This document shows positions 14,336 through 27,300 of a stretch of DNA of 60,000 bases, in pieces (within the stretch, counting starts at the first letter, position 1; each line of letters starts with the position of its first letter). The DNA is from Lineus longissimus (Eukaryota > Nemertea > Pilidiophora > Heteronemertea > Lineidae): NCBI RefSeq assembly GCF_910592395.1, contig NC_088312.1, positions 9,798,001 to 9,858,000 of the forward strand. The letters run 5' to 3'. The position numbers and the translations under genes were made by a program. Under the pieces are notes generated by a model. The model did no database searches and was not told the origin of the DNA. It saw nothing but the letters and a program-made list of their open reading frames with translations.

Positions 14336-15386
14336 CTGGAAAAACAATGGTCAAAATTATAAATCAGTTGTGCATTTTGTGGTCTAGTTTGCTTTTATCA
14401 TTTGGACTATTAGTGTTCTCATACCTAATATTTGGACTATGTTTGAAGGATGGGAATGTTAACAACCACTGACTGATGGATCAGGATGGCAGTTTGGCAA
14501 CATCTTTTTGATTGATGACTGGCCACCCACAGTTGTTACCAGGCAAATGCATATTGTTAAACACTTCAAATTTCATAAGCAAACTTTGACATGAATCGTT
14601 CCTGTTTCTTATAGATTCTTCATATCATAGTCCAGGATTTGTTGTAATTACTTCTAGTATTTCAAACAAATACTCCAAGCATATAAGGTAATCAGTAGCA
14701 TTTACCAGGCAAACAAAGCCCTGGGGCATTTAGTGCAAATCCTACTAAAAGGTATACAACTACTGGATTTTACAATAAACAAACCAGGTTTTGTTCTAAA
14801 GCATTCATTAGGAATGGACAAGCAATTCCAATAAGACACATTAAACTACAATATTTGGCAAAGTTGTTTGAGAAAATATTGTTAAAGGGACTGAGCCACT
14901 ATGTCAACATCATCAACCTGGGGTATGTAAATGGAAAATGTAATAAGCTTCAGTAAAGGGGCTACCCCTTTTACTAATCCTCGAGTGTGCAAACAGTGGC
15001 CAGGGGACTGTTGGACATAATTGCCTTGATAACCCTTGTGGGTCGAATGCAAATGTACACTGGACAAGTGTATGTATCTGTTAGCTTGGCAAACTTCGCG
15101 GGAATGACATTGTTGGTTATTGAAAGTATTTGAAGTATTCAAATTACAGAATTTGATTTTGGTTGTAATATTCCGCATGAATGAAATAGAATTTTCACAC
15201 TCCCAGGTGTGACCACCATATCAACACGTACATACAACACAGTAGACTTTCCACATTTACCACGAATGCTATTGCTAGCCTTTAAATTGAGAGGCAATTA
15301 GCGAAATCTGTCTTGATCTAAATTCAACCCAGATTGGTCCAGTCCTTCTTCAAGAGAGATACAGAATAGATACCACCCTCACTCAC
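14336..15386 (-). other. TMTC3: TMTC3 intron 1
   Basis: This roughly 1.05-kb intron joins the two TMTC3 coding exons, with donor AAG/gtgagt and acceptor tttttccag. I see no other gene or clear repeat inside it. Confidence 0.85.
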
Positions 15387-15574
15387 CTTCATCATGGGTG
15401 TTCCCCAGAAGTCATTGAAGAACAGATTCTGTAGCGGTGTATGCGGCCGCAAGTCCTTATTCGTCTTGACGGCCGATGCGTCATCAAACACGAACCCACA
15501 ATGCAGCGAGTTGTAGTAACAGACGACCACCACCGCGAAGACAATGCAGGAATACTTCGTTAGGTTGTCCATTG
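15387..15574 (-). CDS. TMTC3: TMTC3 first coding exon (ATG at 15572)
   Basis: Start-codon exon of a transmembrane and TPR protein of the TMTC family. Known members are ER membrane GT-C-fold proteins that transfer O-linked mannose to cadherin domains. The 62 codons begin MDNLTKYS and run into a hydrophobic segment at residues 8-20 ([13 protein letters not shown]), the first membrane helix. [11 protein letters not shown] then carries the family's paired acidic residues in the first lumenal loop, and the NDFWGTPM motif follows. A pyrimidine-rich acceptor (tgtattttcag) lies two bases before the ATG, so the 5' UTR is probably spliced from an exon further upstream. The reading frame is open further upstream through a minisatellite, but that extension looks like repeat translation. 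The exon ends AAG/gtgagt in phase 0. Family assignment is near certain; the TMTC3 subtype is likely. Confidence 0.93.
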
Positions 15575-15639
15575 CTGAAAATACAGAAGAGAGAAGAGAT
15601 GTTACATCGATGATTTGGCAGGCAATCCTGAACTTCCCA

Positions 15640-15935
15640 AATCTAAATGCTGTAACAGCAGGCAATCCTGCACTTCCTGAGTCTAAACACTGTAACAGCA
15701 GGCAATCTTGTTCTTCCAGAGTCGAAACGCTGTAACAGCAGGCAATCTTGTTCTTCCAGAGTCTAATGCTGTAACAGCAGGCAATCTTGTTCTTCCAGAG
15801 TCTAAACGCTGTAACAGCAGGCAATCTTGTTCTTCCAGAGTCTAATGCTGTAACAGCAGGCAATCTTGTTCTTCCAGAGTCTAAACCCTGTAACAGCAGG
15901 CAATCTTGTTCTTCCAGAGTCTAAACACTATAACA
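15640..15935. repeat. 39/40-bp minisatellite beside the TMTC3 start exon
   Basis: Units beginning CTGTAACAGCAGGCAAT start at about 15650, 15690, 15730, 15769, 15809, 15848, 15888 and 15928, giving periods of 40, 40, 39, 40, 39, 40 and 40. The middle units alternate between a form ending gtctaaacg and one ending gtctaatg, so a 79-bp higher-order unit is visible. Degenerate copies continue to about 16,070. It lies in the presumed 5' UTR intron of TMTC3, about 65 bp upstream of the acceptor. Read on the minus strand, each unit ends TGCCTGCTGTTACAG, which resembles a splice acceptor. Confidence 0.95.
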
Positions 15936-18309
15936 GGCAATGTTGCTTTCCGAGTAGCAGGCAATCTTGCCCTTCCAGACACTACAACAGCCAATCTGGT
16001 TGTTCCATCTATACTCTTAAACATCACAAAAGGCAATCGTCTTGCTCTTCCAGAATCTACAGCTCCATTGTGACATCAATTGTTTCAAATAGGATCACTA
16101 GATAATGTAATCAGGACAATTCTCAGCAGTAGTTTATTTTCTTCAACTATGGTTGTGAGCAGTAAAAGAATCTGACTTATATTTTTGGTAAGCCAGTACC
16201 ATGGACTAGATGTTGGATACAATCTGGCTTCAGTGAATGACGTGCCCCAACTTAATCTTTAACGGAAGGATTCATCTCTAATGAAAGGATAGGAAGTCCA
16301 ATGATGGCATAAGAAAGTCACCCTGCTATTTTATCTTAGAGTAACCAGACAAAAGTCTGGTTCCTCTAACATTTTATTGAGAAGTTAGAAGGTCACATAC
16401 ACCACTTTAAAAAGTCAATATCAGTTATCATTTTGTCACCTTTTCAACATGTGATAGCACAGTTCTCAAGGACCACTCAACTGATGCGCTATCAAAAGTA
16501 GACAAAATCCAAACTGAGGTCAACAATGACCAAAGTTTGTAAGACCAACAGCTATCTTTATGGGCATTCTACCAGTAAGCAGTACCCCCTTGTCTGGCCT
16601 CAATTGTGTGTGATGCCTCAGTGTCCGAAATCAGACTTCGTACCCATGTACTAGAATGTTGGTGAAAGATGACGGGTAACGTTGCAGAAAGTTGGCAAGT
16701 TTCAATCTGATCACAAGATAAAGGGTTAAGGCTAATGCTCCCTCGAATATACAGTGGTCAGGGCAGGTAGAGTTCAGTGGTGAACATATTGCCCTCGCCA
16801 TGAATGGAATGACTGGACCAATATTGTCAATAGAATATCGAATGGTATTGAACAACAACATTGAAAAGGTGTTTCTTCAATTCTTGCGCAAGGCATAGTA
16901 AAGTGCGATATGTGGGCATGAATGAGCACACTGATTCCATTTAAAAAACACTTTCAAAATCTGATTAGAAAGTGCACATTTCGGACTACATCGCGTTCGA
17001 TAAAATAGCATAGCAACATTCTAAAGGGAAAATGGTTGGAGGATCTGTGGGTTGTTCCGTCAATGTCAACAACATAGAAACAACTCAGAAAGAAAGGTCT
17101 GCTTATTGCTGAGACCTGCAATATAATCGCTGCTACATGTATGTGCGACGAAAATATCTCTCATCTGCCGGTAAAACCGGTAAGCGCTGGGTTTGACATC
17201 AGTCTCTGCAATCACCGATTCTTCTCACCTGTGACTACCATGTATCGCAAAGGAGTATATGTGATAATGATTGCAGGCTGTTTGTGGGACACTTTTGCAG
17301 AAAACTTCCCTGAGGCTAAATCAATAGATCATGCTATTGCTAGTGCCTGAGGGTACCATTCCATGATTCATTTATCCCGATACTAGGCAACAAGAAATCC
17401 CAGGGTCTTGCTTTTTGACAATGCAACAGAATCTTAAAACAGCAATATGACACAGATTGAGACCAGTCAATAAACACTGCACAAAGCTTCAGGCAATTTC
17501 AGATTAAATGGTAAAGAAAATTATCAATTTCATAGCACCATCCACTAGAATAGATTTGATTCACATTTTTGTTTCAGCGAAAAGAAAAAAAAATAGTTCT
17601 GATGAAGCAAAATAACACAAGTTCAGCATGTTGGAGTTTTATATTCAGAGATGGTGGATATATGCTTACGTCTATCCGGAATGTCCTAGCTGCCTGAAAA
17701 CTCGAGAGATCTCCGCAATCACGATCACAATATCCTATCTTAAAATCATTCAAGGTACTGTTACGGGGTCATCCCAATTTGTAAAACAATCCCATCCTCT
17801 ATGCTATGACTCAACTTATGTAATATAATTCCTTTGTATAAGTAACAAATTAAACTGTTATCTACTACATCAGCCTCAGGTACTTCATGTACACAATCAA
17901 ATTACCCTTTAAGAAACCACTATCGGACAAGCTTGTAAAACCTGTAAGCGTTATGGCCAAACAACTCCTATCTCCAAACCATTCCTAATTTTTGCCAAAA
18001 AGCCAATGTCAAAACCTGGTCATCTTGCCATAGTCAGATTGGTAGTGTAATTGTTCGAGCTAACATAGCCCATGCTCTCTCTAAAACATCGTAAACACCT
18101 GTAAGTTGATGGTATAAGGTAGATAACATCTCGAGCTTGAACTTCCAGACCAAGATAACCTTGGGAAACCCTAACTATTTAGAATTACAGAAAAGTGCAA
18201 TGACGCACACTCTACGGGTTTGAAGATCCGTTCGTTCGGTATTTATTGATTTTGATACCTAAAAAGATACGTTTTTAGAACGAACAGCTCTCAACGAAGT
18301 AGTAGCAAC

Positions 18310-18525
18310 AGTCTTAACTCTGCTCCCGAGCGTAACAGTCAGCGTCCGAGCAGAGCTCATCATCTAGCCGCAGGGCAATAGTCTCAACTCTGCTCCCGAG
18401 CGTAACAGTCAGCTTCTGAGCAGAGCTTATCATCTAGCCTCAGGGCAATAGTTTCAACTCCGCTTCTGAGCGTAACGATCAGTTAGCTTCAGAGCAGTGA
18501 CTATATTCTAGCTTCAGGGCTAAAC
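18310..18525. repeat. Three-copy 70-bp tandem repeat with internal hairpin
   Basis: Units starting agtctcaactctgctcc are found at about 18310, 18380 and 18450, exactly 70 bp apart, with increasing divergence in the third. Each of the first two holds CTCTGCTC followed about 20 bp later by its reverse complement GAGCAGAG, so each unit can fold. There is no coding potential. Confidence 0.9.
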
Positions 18526-19540
18526 AATTGACCAATTCGTCGTGGAAGTAAGCTCTCACCAGTATTGTGATATCATCTACTATAAAATCTGCGAAACTGA
18601 ACATTCTTGTGTGGACATCAGTGACTAGCATGATCTAACAATTTGTTTCTTGTTTGTGGTGTTATTAACTTGCATTCAACGACTTCCTCTCATCTCGGCG
18701 TATCTGATTCCCGACCTCTTGATTAGCCATTCGAGTGTCCCTATCATTTGCTGCAGTCCCGGACAATATCTTATGGAGGACAGGAGGACACGCCCCGGTC
18801 CACAACAACATTTGCGACCCGTGACAGTACAAACCAAAATATGTCCCAATGAGAATCCAAAAGAGACAGGAACTAAAAGTCCTTCAAGTTTGTACTCAAC
18901 GAAATGTTTCTTGTGTATTATCAAGCCAGCGCACTGACGTATCATTCACAGGGGGCACTGATGTCATAAATGAGGCTTCCTTCCCCTCCTGGACACGCCT
19001 GGTCGAATGATCCAACAAAAAAACATAGCCAAAGTGTCCTTCCCTAAACACACTCATTATTGATTTAGGCAAAATCTAGGGGGTAATTTTGTCATTACTG
19101 TCTCCACATAATGAGGATCAAGAACATTGCTGATTAAACAACAAGGGACAAAATTATTTAAAAGGTTCAGATTTATTCCACAGGGTCCCATTATCAATGC
19201 TTGGATAAGCACGATGTGAGTAGCAGTGGTGGCACTGAGCGCCAACCATCCCTAAAAATCAACTGATTTTGTGACGGAGGGTAGTACCAGTGAGCAATCA
19301 CCTATGGGTTTGCTGGATAAGGCGTTTGGCTAACTTTTTATGCCATGCTGATAATGTTTCAAATTAAAAGAAAATACCCCAAAAACAAATCCATTCAAGC
19401 TAACATTGTAAGCTCATTGGAAACTTCCCTAGTTTTCAGTTTGCTTGTCAGTTGGTTGTGCACTCGGTCAACAAGGGTCACAACTTCACTCAATATCAGG
19501 GGTTCCCCCCTATTATAATAGGATCCAGTAGATGACAGAG

Positions 19541-19994
19541 CTGCCAACCCCTAAATACCCCTTTCAGTATTTTCCCCCTTAATTTGTCACTTTTTCAGAA
19601 TTTTGGGGGGGTCTTTCAGTAACACATAAATGACTCATTATCACAAACTTTCAGTAGGTTTTTTGTTCCTTGAGAAGCACTAATAAAGTCCAATCTCCGT
19701 GCGAACATCAAATTCAAGCCGTCAAAATCGAAATCCGCCATATCTGAGAGTGAGTCGTGCGCAACGCAGGAGAAACGCTGGCAGTATCATAATGCCAATG
19801 TATTTGAAAAAGTTAATGTGATTTGCGCGAGACTTGGCGGTGCACAGAAATCAACAAAACGAAATCGACGAAACGAAAAAAATTCGAACTTTTTTTTGAA
19901 AATCGTATTTTTGATAGCAATTCCGTAACGCCGTACTAATGCGTTTATCGGCCAAAATCCGTACTAAATACGGAAAATCGTAACAGGTTGGCAG
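19541..19994. mobile_element. Non-autonomous DNA element with CTGCCAACC termini
   Basis: The 454-bp segment begins CTGCCAACC and ends GGTTGGCAG, a 9-bp perfect terminal inverted repeat. The flanks agree slightly further with mismatches (cagag / gtctg). The interior is low complexity and includes the palindromic ccgtactaa / ttagtacgg-like segment near the right end. Elements with CTGCCAACC ends are, as far as I recall, a common repeat type in marine invertebrates. There is no transposase inside, so it would depend on another element. No clear target-site duplication is visible. Confidence 0.55.
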
Positions 19995-22576
19995 GTCTGA
20001 GATGATACCATACAATAATCCTGAATACATTGAAGGACAACCATCTGAACAATTGAAGACCGCAAAGCACAACAGAAAATTTTCTTACTCGATAAAAATA
20101 ACTTGCGGGGGTATTGTTGTTTATTTCGAAACATCCTGGAGGAGGGCGACTTGATTGTGTGATAATCGGATAGCTGGAAGCGGCAGACCAAAAGTGGATC
20201 GCGCTGTGGTGAGGTGTCACAAAATTGGATGCGATTGTGGTTTCGGAGGAGGATGTCACAGGTTGAAGAGCCAAGGACAAGACGAGATATAATGAACATG
20301 AAATTCTCCAAGCTGTCTTCCTTATTTAAACAAAAGTGCATGCATGCTATGTTGATTAAGTGACTATTTCCATTTGCCAATTTTATCTAGGCTATAATTA
20401 GATGTACCAGCATTTTAGTTGGTTGTGTTTAAAAGACACTGAAGAAAGCCGTGGGGTTGAGTGTTTTGCCTTAAACCATTTCGAACCATACACCTCAGCC
20501 CCACAGAGTTTCCGATCCCAGCTATTGATACCTGGTGACAAGTTCAGATTGTCAGGATGACCAATATTTATCACACACCTCACGATAAAACCGATTATAA
20601 CCACCAAGGCCCCCAGGGCACCATAACACTTAAACCATCATGTGGAAATTACACAAAAGAGTTATGGCACACTGAAAACTTTGTATTTCCTGTCTAATGT
20701 GTATGCATGTCGTAGCTAGGGTCCACAGTTTTAGCTATTTAGCAATTTCATGTCATATACATGTAGTAGGTATGATAAACCTGTCATTAGCTGGGTTGCC
20801 ACGCCATGTGATGTTGAATGTGACATCATAATGCATCATTGTGTCTGCTAGATGGACAAAACCTACCTTCAACATATACAGTCTATGCAAATCTAATGAA
20901 GTATATATATTTTCTGCAAAGCTTAAAACAAGGACAATTTATCTAGCCAAAACATGAAGTAAATATTTGATATGGTAATATAGCATCATGCAAGTCATTA
21001 TAATTATCATGAAACCATTTTTATCAACTGTCCCAATTGGAACTGGACAGTTTCAAGGCCTTGGTATGAAGAGGACACATTTCACTCCAAGGCATCTTAT
21101 GTTAGGTCCTTTAACAGAATCGAGCAAATCCAGAGTGAGGAAATTCGACATACCTACCACACCTATGAGGACTGCCAGTGAGAAGTCCGCCAGGTACCAG
21201 TCATTCCTGTGTGTGCGTCTTTCAGCAAGGTGACACAACCTCTTATATCTGATTGAGCACTTTTGCGAATTTGACAGAAAAAAACCTGCATGACAGATCG
21301 TGTCAAGTCTTTTCAATAATATCATCATGAACTTTGGGTACTATCAAAATCAAATATGTGTATTTCATGATTTCATCCACTTTCTGAGCTGGTGTAAGTA
21401 AACATACATTCATCAAGAGGAACATCCAAGTCACATAATTTTGTTGACTATTTTTCCGAGACGACAGCTTTGAAAATTTTCCCAACTGAGGTAAATAATG
21501 ATTTTGATTATTAGTCATGAAAATTATCAAAAGCACGTTTCATCTGTTTTCAAAGTAAATTTCACATTTTTCATGATTTTATTATAAACTCAGACAAATA
21601 TTTTTAAGGGATTCCTATGTTTCAGTTGATCCATTTCCACACCACTCAATGACTCATTACATGTATCTGAGTTCTGACCGCTTTTGGCGTAACTCACTGA
21701 TCATCTAGACAGTATTTGTTTTCAGGCCTTGGGCAAGGAACTATACTCACCAGTTCGACTATACGCTGTTAATGAGGAAAGCACTCAATTGGAAGGAGAA
21801 GAACTTTCAAACCTTTTTTGTTTCTAACTCTTGAGTTTCTAGCAGTCATTACTATGCTATGGACAGAGAATGTATTTAAGACTAGTATTAATACTAATAT
21901 AGAACAAAATTAGAAAAAAATCTGGCATTTGTAAAAAAATTCAAATTTATAATGGTGCCATCGTATGATCATCCGAGACTTTAGTACAAAAAAAAGTATG
22001 CAATTCTATGAAGAACACAAAACAACCTACTTGTCCTCAAGAAAGCATCTAACCTTGCACTACCAGATCACTGACAACACAGTCACAGAAAGGCATTCAG
22101 AAGGTGCTAGAAAATAGGCCTACCTGGGGCCTAGAGTAGACCTGACACTTAAAGTGACAGTGACACTGTACCGGTATAAATAAAAAGATATATAGCCTAA
22201 CTACTGGGCTACTGGACTGCCCAGAATGTTTATTAGCAATTAGCACACCGTTTATGTACTACACATGCTGTGCAGTGTGACCATTTACCCAACTATGCTA
22301 CACATGTGGAACTGGAATGTCATGTATGCCACTACATTGATTGTACACTCGTCACTAAAGCTGGGCCATCAGAAATACCTCCCTGCTGGTCAAGTACTAT
22401 AGCTCGTCTGAATAAATTCGAAACTATACTTACCGGTTAAATTATATCTATAAGATTATACTGACACAATTTCAAACAAATCCAGCTTAGGTTCCGTTAG
22501 AATCAGCTGATCTTAGCAGGACGATAAACTGCACGACGACTAACGTGTTCGACGCCATTGCTATAGACGCTCCATG

Positions 22577-22651
22577 AGGGTGACACCTAGCGGATGGTAG
22601 ACATACTAGGTGTAGGTGTGGGTGACACCTTGCGGATGGTAGACATACTAA
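22577..22651. repeat. Short direct duplication, about 43 bp apart
   Basis: GGTGACACCTAGCGGATGG followed by tagacatacta is repeated once, with a single A/T difference in the motif, at about 22,578 and 22,621. Confidence 0.8.
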
Positions 22652-24235
22652 ACGAATCTCTGTCTTCAGTATTGAAATCACAACCATGTTTAACCGCATG
22701 TTGATAGCATTTAATAGCAAATATACTTCATTCCTGTCTCATTTGATAACCATAGATACCTCGTGCATCATCTATAATGTAGTCAGAGCTTCATGCCTGG
22801 CCCTACTACTGACTGGTTGTCCTATATCTCATCAAATCCACCAGAAGGATTGTCTCATCTGTCCACTGTCCTTACTCTAGACAGTGTGTGCTTGTCGCAT
22901 AGGAGGCTGTCACAACCAGTGCCATGGCATGAATGAATTAATCAAACATGACAAAATGAACTTTGACAAAACCAGGCCAATGTCCTTCTCAAGAGCGTCA
23001 TCTTTAAGGAAGCATCTTTCAGCAGAACGTCCATCTCTCCATTTCCAATAGAAACAGTGGACAACAAATAAGTCTGTCCCTCATTTTACTGCTAACTAGA
23101 GATTAAGTTCAACCTGAAGATGGCACAAACATCAATGCAGCCTTTCAAATGATTATCGAGACCAAATAATAGTACTGTAGTGAAGGAGAATACAGAGACA
23201 GACCTGGTCAGGCCAGGTGGATGTGCGAAATAAAACAATAGGTGGGATTTGATTTAGATCTAGACTTCCCTTCAGCTTTCACAAGATACAGACCTACAGT
23301 AAATGTCCTCCGCAGTCTTTATCCTGCCATAGCAGGAGGCCGGACCAATAGTTACTTCATCATAAGGAGTTCTTATGTAGAGGGCTTTCAACAGGCTTCC
23401 CTGCTCAAAGGCATTTTTTGGATACCATATCATTCATTATCCTGGTCTTCACAGCAATCAATCTGGGGTGCTGCAAAGCACTCATAAGGGGAACCAAGCT
23501 GCAACTCCAACTTCCAATATTATTGGACATCTCATTGAGCACAAAACAAGTGGTAACAAAGCAATTATTTTGCATACTTCTCTTTATTTTTAAATATAAC
23601 TCTAAATTTCACAAGGTTTCATTGTAATTGAAGAAAACAAGGTGTCTTCCACATAGAAAACTATAAATGCGTCAGCTAAAATCCCACCAACTATTATAAC
23701 CTGTGACAATTTCATTTTGCATTTGAAAAGATAAACATTACATAGTGGAACTGCCTTCGCAAATACATCTATTCTGATTTTCTTATAAAAGATTTCTTGT
23801 TGTGTGTAGAAACGTCCATTGGTGATGCGCATGGAATGACTGATCGTGAGTGGATAGCTTGGAGAAGTTTTGATGACTCATGAATGGTGAATGATTATAG
23901 TGAAAAATATTTACAGAGAAAAACGAATCGTCCCTGACCGCCAAAATCAATGCCAGAGACTCTTGGTTTATACATGTACATGAAGAATATGACTTTCACT
24001 ACATACAATATGAGAATGTATAATTTGTTTAATGTGACCCCTTCATCCCCTTACTGGACTTCAGATGCATTGCCTATAAAGCCTTGCTAGGCCCTACCAC
24101 CACAAGTATGGAAGTAGGAGCCAAAGGACACAGACTATTCTAATGCCTTGGCTAAGCAACATGTACGACCATTTGAACATGAATCCTCAGCAAAAAATCA
24201 AAAAAATAAATCAATCAGCACATTTGATTGATCTT

Positions 24236-24397
24236 AGTACATCTCTGTAAAGCAGGACAATCTCTCTGTTACCGACACTGATTTTGGTCCATAAGTGGCC
24301 ATTTCTATTCAATTTGAACTCTGTAATCAAGACACCTCATTATTAAGAACAGCATTTGTAAGTCCAAGTGTGTTCTTAATAGAGAGGTTCTACTATA
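24236..24397. repeat. Degenerate interspersed repeat with ctcttaat-type units
   Basis: Two diverged units of about 85 bp can be seen: ctctgtaaagcaggaca...gattttggtcc, then ctgtaatcaagacacc...gtaagtcc. The segment ends tgttcttaatagagaggttc. I recognise this ending as typical of a repeat seen in several marine invertebrate genomes. This is recalled, not searched, so the family name is left open. Confidence 0.5.
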
Positions 24398-27300
24398 CGT
24401 TAAGTTCAAGCTCAGACAGTCTGTATCACTGTCATCATGTTTAAGCAATAAATATTGAAGCTAGATACAATTCCGATGCACAGCAAACATCAGTTTATAA
24501 TTTACTCCAATATCTGCCAATAGGGTGAAATGTCCTGGCCGTGGAGAACTTTTTACAGTGCATACAGGGTAGTTTAATGTTCGAAGGTATCCATCAACTC
24601 CCTTACCCATAACACAGCCAACAAGCTAAACCATGTGAATTCTAGAAATTTACAAAGTTATCTTACATTCAACATCAATATCTTATCTTTGTATAGAAAT
24701 AGAATATTTACAATAATATATTCTCTGTCTCCTGCTACTCTGACCCTATCCGAATTAATGATTTATTTAGATTGAAGACACATACAAGTATGGCAAATGT
24801 TCATTTATATTTTGGACAAAACACACAAGAAATGGTGCATCAGTTGACTATGTATCGGAAAACAGTCCCACTTACACACCCCTAAATACATTTCTCGTTT
24901 CACAACTTGAATCAATAATTTCACTTGATACTATTTAATGCACTGATACTAATAGTTTTCAAATTCTTTACTTTACTGTAGTTTGGTGTCTCAAAAGGTG
25001 GAATAAACTTAGCAATGGTAAGAAATCATTATTCTTCAAGGGTCATGCAAATCATTTGGCGACTCCCACACTTGTGAACAAACATGAAAATCCCCAAAAT
25101 CCTATAAAGCTTTCTTCATATTCAACAACATGACATTATGTTTACAACTCAGCCTTCATCAAGCAACTGGATACTTCATTTTCAGAGTACAGATGGTGTG
25201 CTATGACGACAGGATTATATCAAATTCTTGTACAGTGTAAGAGGTTGTGCGAAAAAGAATAGATTTGCACTACAATGTATTATTGTGCAGCATATCAAAA
25301 GTGCAGAAACTTCGAAATCATATAAAATAATTAAAATATTTGGTGAAATGTTTTAAACTGTCCATAGCAAACCATCAGTACAGATGTGGAAAGCTGAACT
25401 ATCCACAAGAGAATAGTCTTTAGATACCCCAGAGGCATCAAGGAAAATGGGAATGAGATGGGGGAAAATGCTTCGACCAAGGGACGTGGGGTTCTAGACG
25501 ATGAACGAGATAAATAGGTTTTGCTGACACAAGTCTTCACAGGACATGGTTTCATCATGCTAGACAATCTGTCAAGTCATACTGTGATCTTCCTATCAGA
25601 TTTGCGGCATGATAACTTTTCTAAATCTTTCCTTTCCAAGTTGCATGCTCTCAACAGTTGCTTGACCCATGCTTTCTGTAGGCCTTGTGACTAGAGATGT
25701 CAAAATACCTTTGGTGTCAGAGATGCTAAGACCTAGGAGTCAAAAAACGTTTAATTTCCTTTACTGAATGAGACAATTTTTATCTGACATGTACTTTTAA
25801 ATAAGTATCCAGAAGGGGTTTTCTCTCTCCAAATGTTGTTATGCAAAGAAGATATCAATGATGGTTGTACTTGACAACCTTACTAACAATCTCCAAACGA
25901 AAATTATGAAAAAATTGATGCAAAAAACATGCGTTTATTTCAATGGAGCTAACATCTCTGAACTACCAAGGCAGAAATTTACACAAGAAAATAGGTAAGT
26001 GCCCTAGCCCGATATACTTTCTAACCTACTCACTACAAAAAAAATACAACAATCATTCACCAGATTAAGGCCAAGTCCTCAACTAAAGTAAGGCCATGTC
26101 TTAAGTCGATTGGACTGAAGTTAGCAAACATTTTCAACCAGGTGAAAGCTTGTGGCCTGTTCACAAAACAGGGGGAAAATACGAAGTGATTGAGCTTTTC
26201 ACTTGGTCGAAAATACCTTGGAAAAAACTTGATGTTGATACATGTACAAGGGAATCTGGTTGTGCAATCTCAACCAAAATTGCTGATAAACAACAGATAT
26301 ACTAGGTCAATCCAGGGACAGTTAAAAAATTTCTGGTCAGAATCTTGATGAACTGAATAAACCTGAGCCTGTCCTGCATTCACTTTCTGTCAAGTGAAAT
26401 AGTGAAATGTATGAAATATGATGAACAATGATATGAAAACAATGAAATGCACATACCCCAAACAATCAATGGCAACCATACAGTCGCTTCTTGATAAACT
26501 ACAAAACACCCATTCTGGAAGAAGCCCGTCGAGTCAGAATGGACAGAAGTTCATTGTAATGTTAACGACAGATAAAAAGAAAGAGCATGATAAATGTGGA
26601 CCAGCACCTTGTGTGTTGTAATAACAAACAATGAATAAAAGTAGAAGACATGTCACGCCACAACAAAAACATTGAATCACGTCGGTACGTTAAAACAGCA
26701 TTTGGTTTTGACATGCTTTTACCAATTCGGTTTCATTCAAGTGAAAATAGACGCCGAATGTGTTTGTGACACCTTGTTCGTCGAGTGCAACTTGTAAAAT
26801 GTGTCTTCAGCTGGTAATATTTTTACTACAATACTGGTGGCAGAGAACAGAAACAATTTTTACAAACAAAAATAGTTTCTCCATCATCGAAGAAGAAGGA
26901 AACGCAGAGAGAATGAACAAGGCCAACAACCCCGTCACTCAGACAAGTTAGAACCTGTTCTTTGGCTTATAATCAAGAAACAAAGTTTGAAAATTACTGT
27001 GAACACAACAACATTAGCACAATAATGGACAACACATTCACAACTGCATTCTAAAGATACCCTTTTCAAGTCAATTACTTTACTTATAAAATGACAAAAA
27101 ATCAATTGATTCCAATTACATTATTCTTTCATCAAACTTTTTAACCTTTTTGAATGTGTCCAGGAGTAAAAAAAGTAAATTAATACAACATCAGTAATGA
27201 ATCTGATTATTGTTGTAAGGTAGAGAAAACTGCTAAATCACAACAAACCTGACCAAGACAGGGTATACCAATGTCACATCTTACAAGAATTTGTGTGAAC

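Noticed and set aside
15575-15863. Upstream extension of the TMTC3 frame through the minisatellite (179-codon frame).
   Set aside because: The extra residues are translated repeat units, and a strong pyrimidine-rich acceptor lies two bases before the ATG at 15572.
21053-21328. Minus-strand frame with a hydrophobic segment (ADFSLAVLIGVVGMSNFL).
   Set aside because: No family match, and no splice partner found. A chance hydrophobic stretch is likely.
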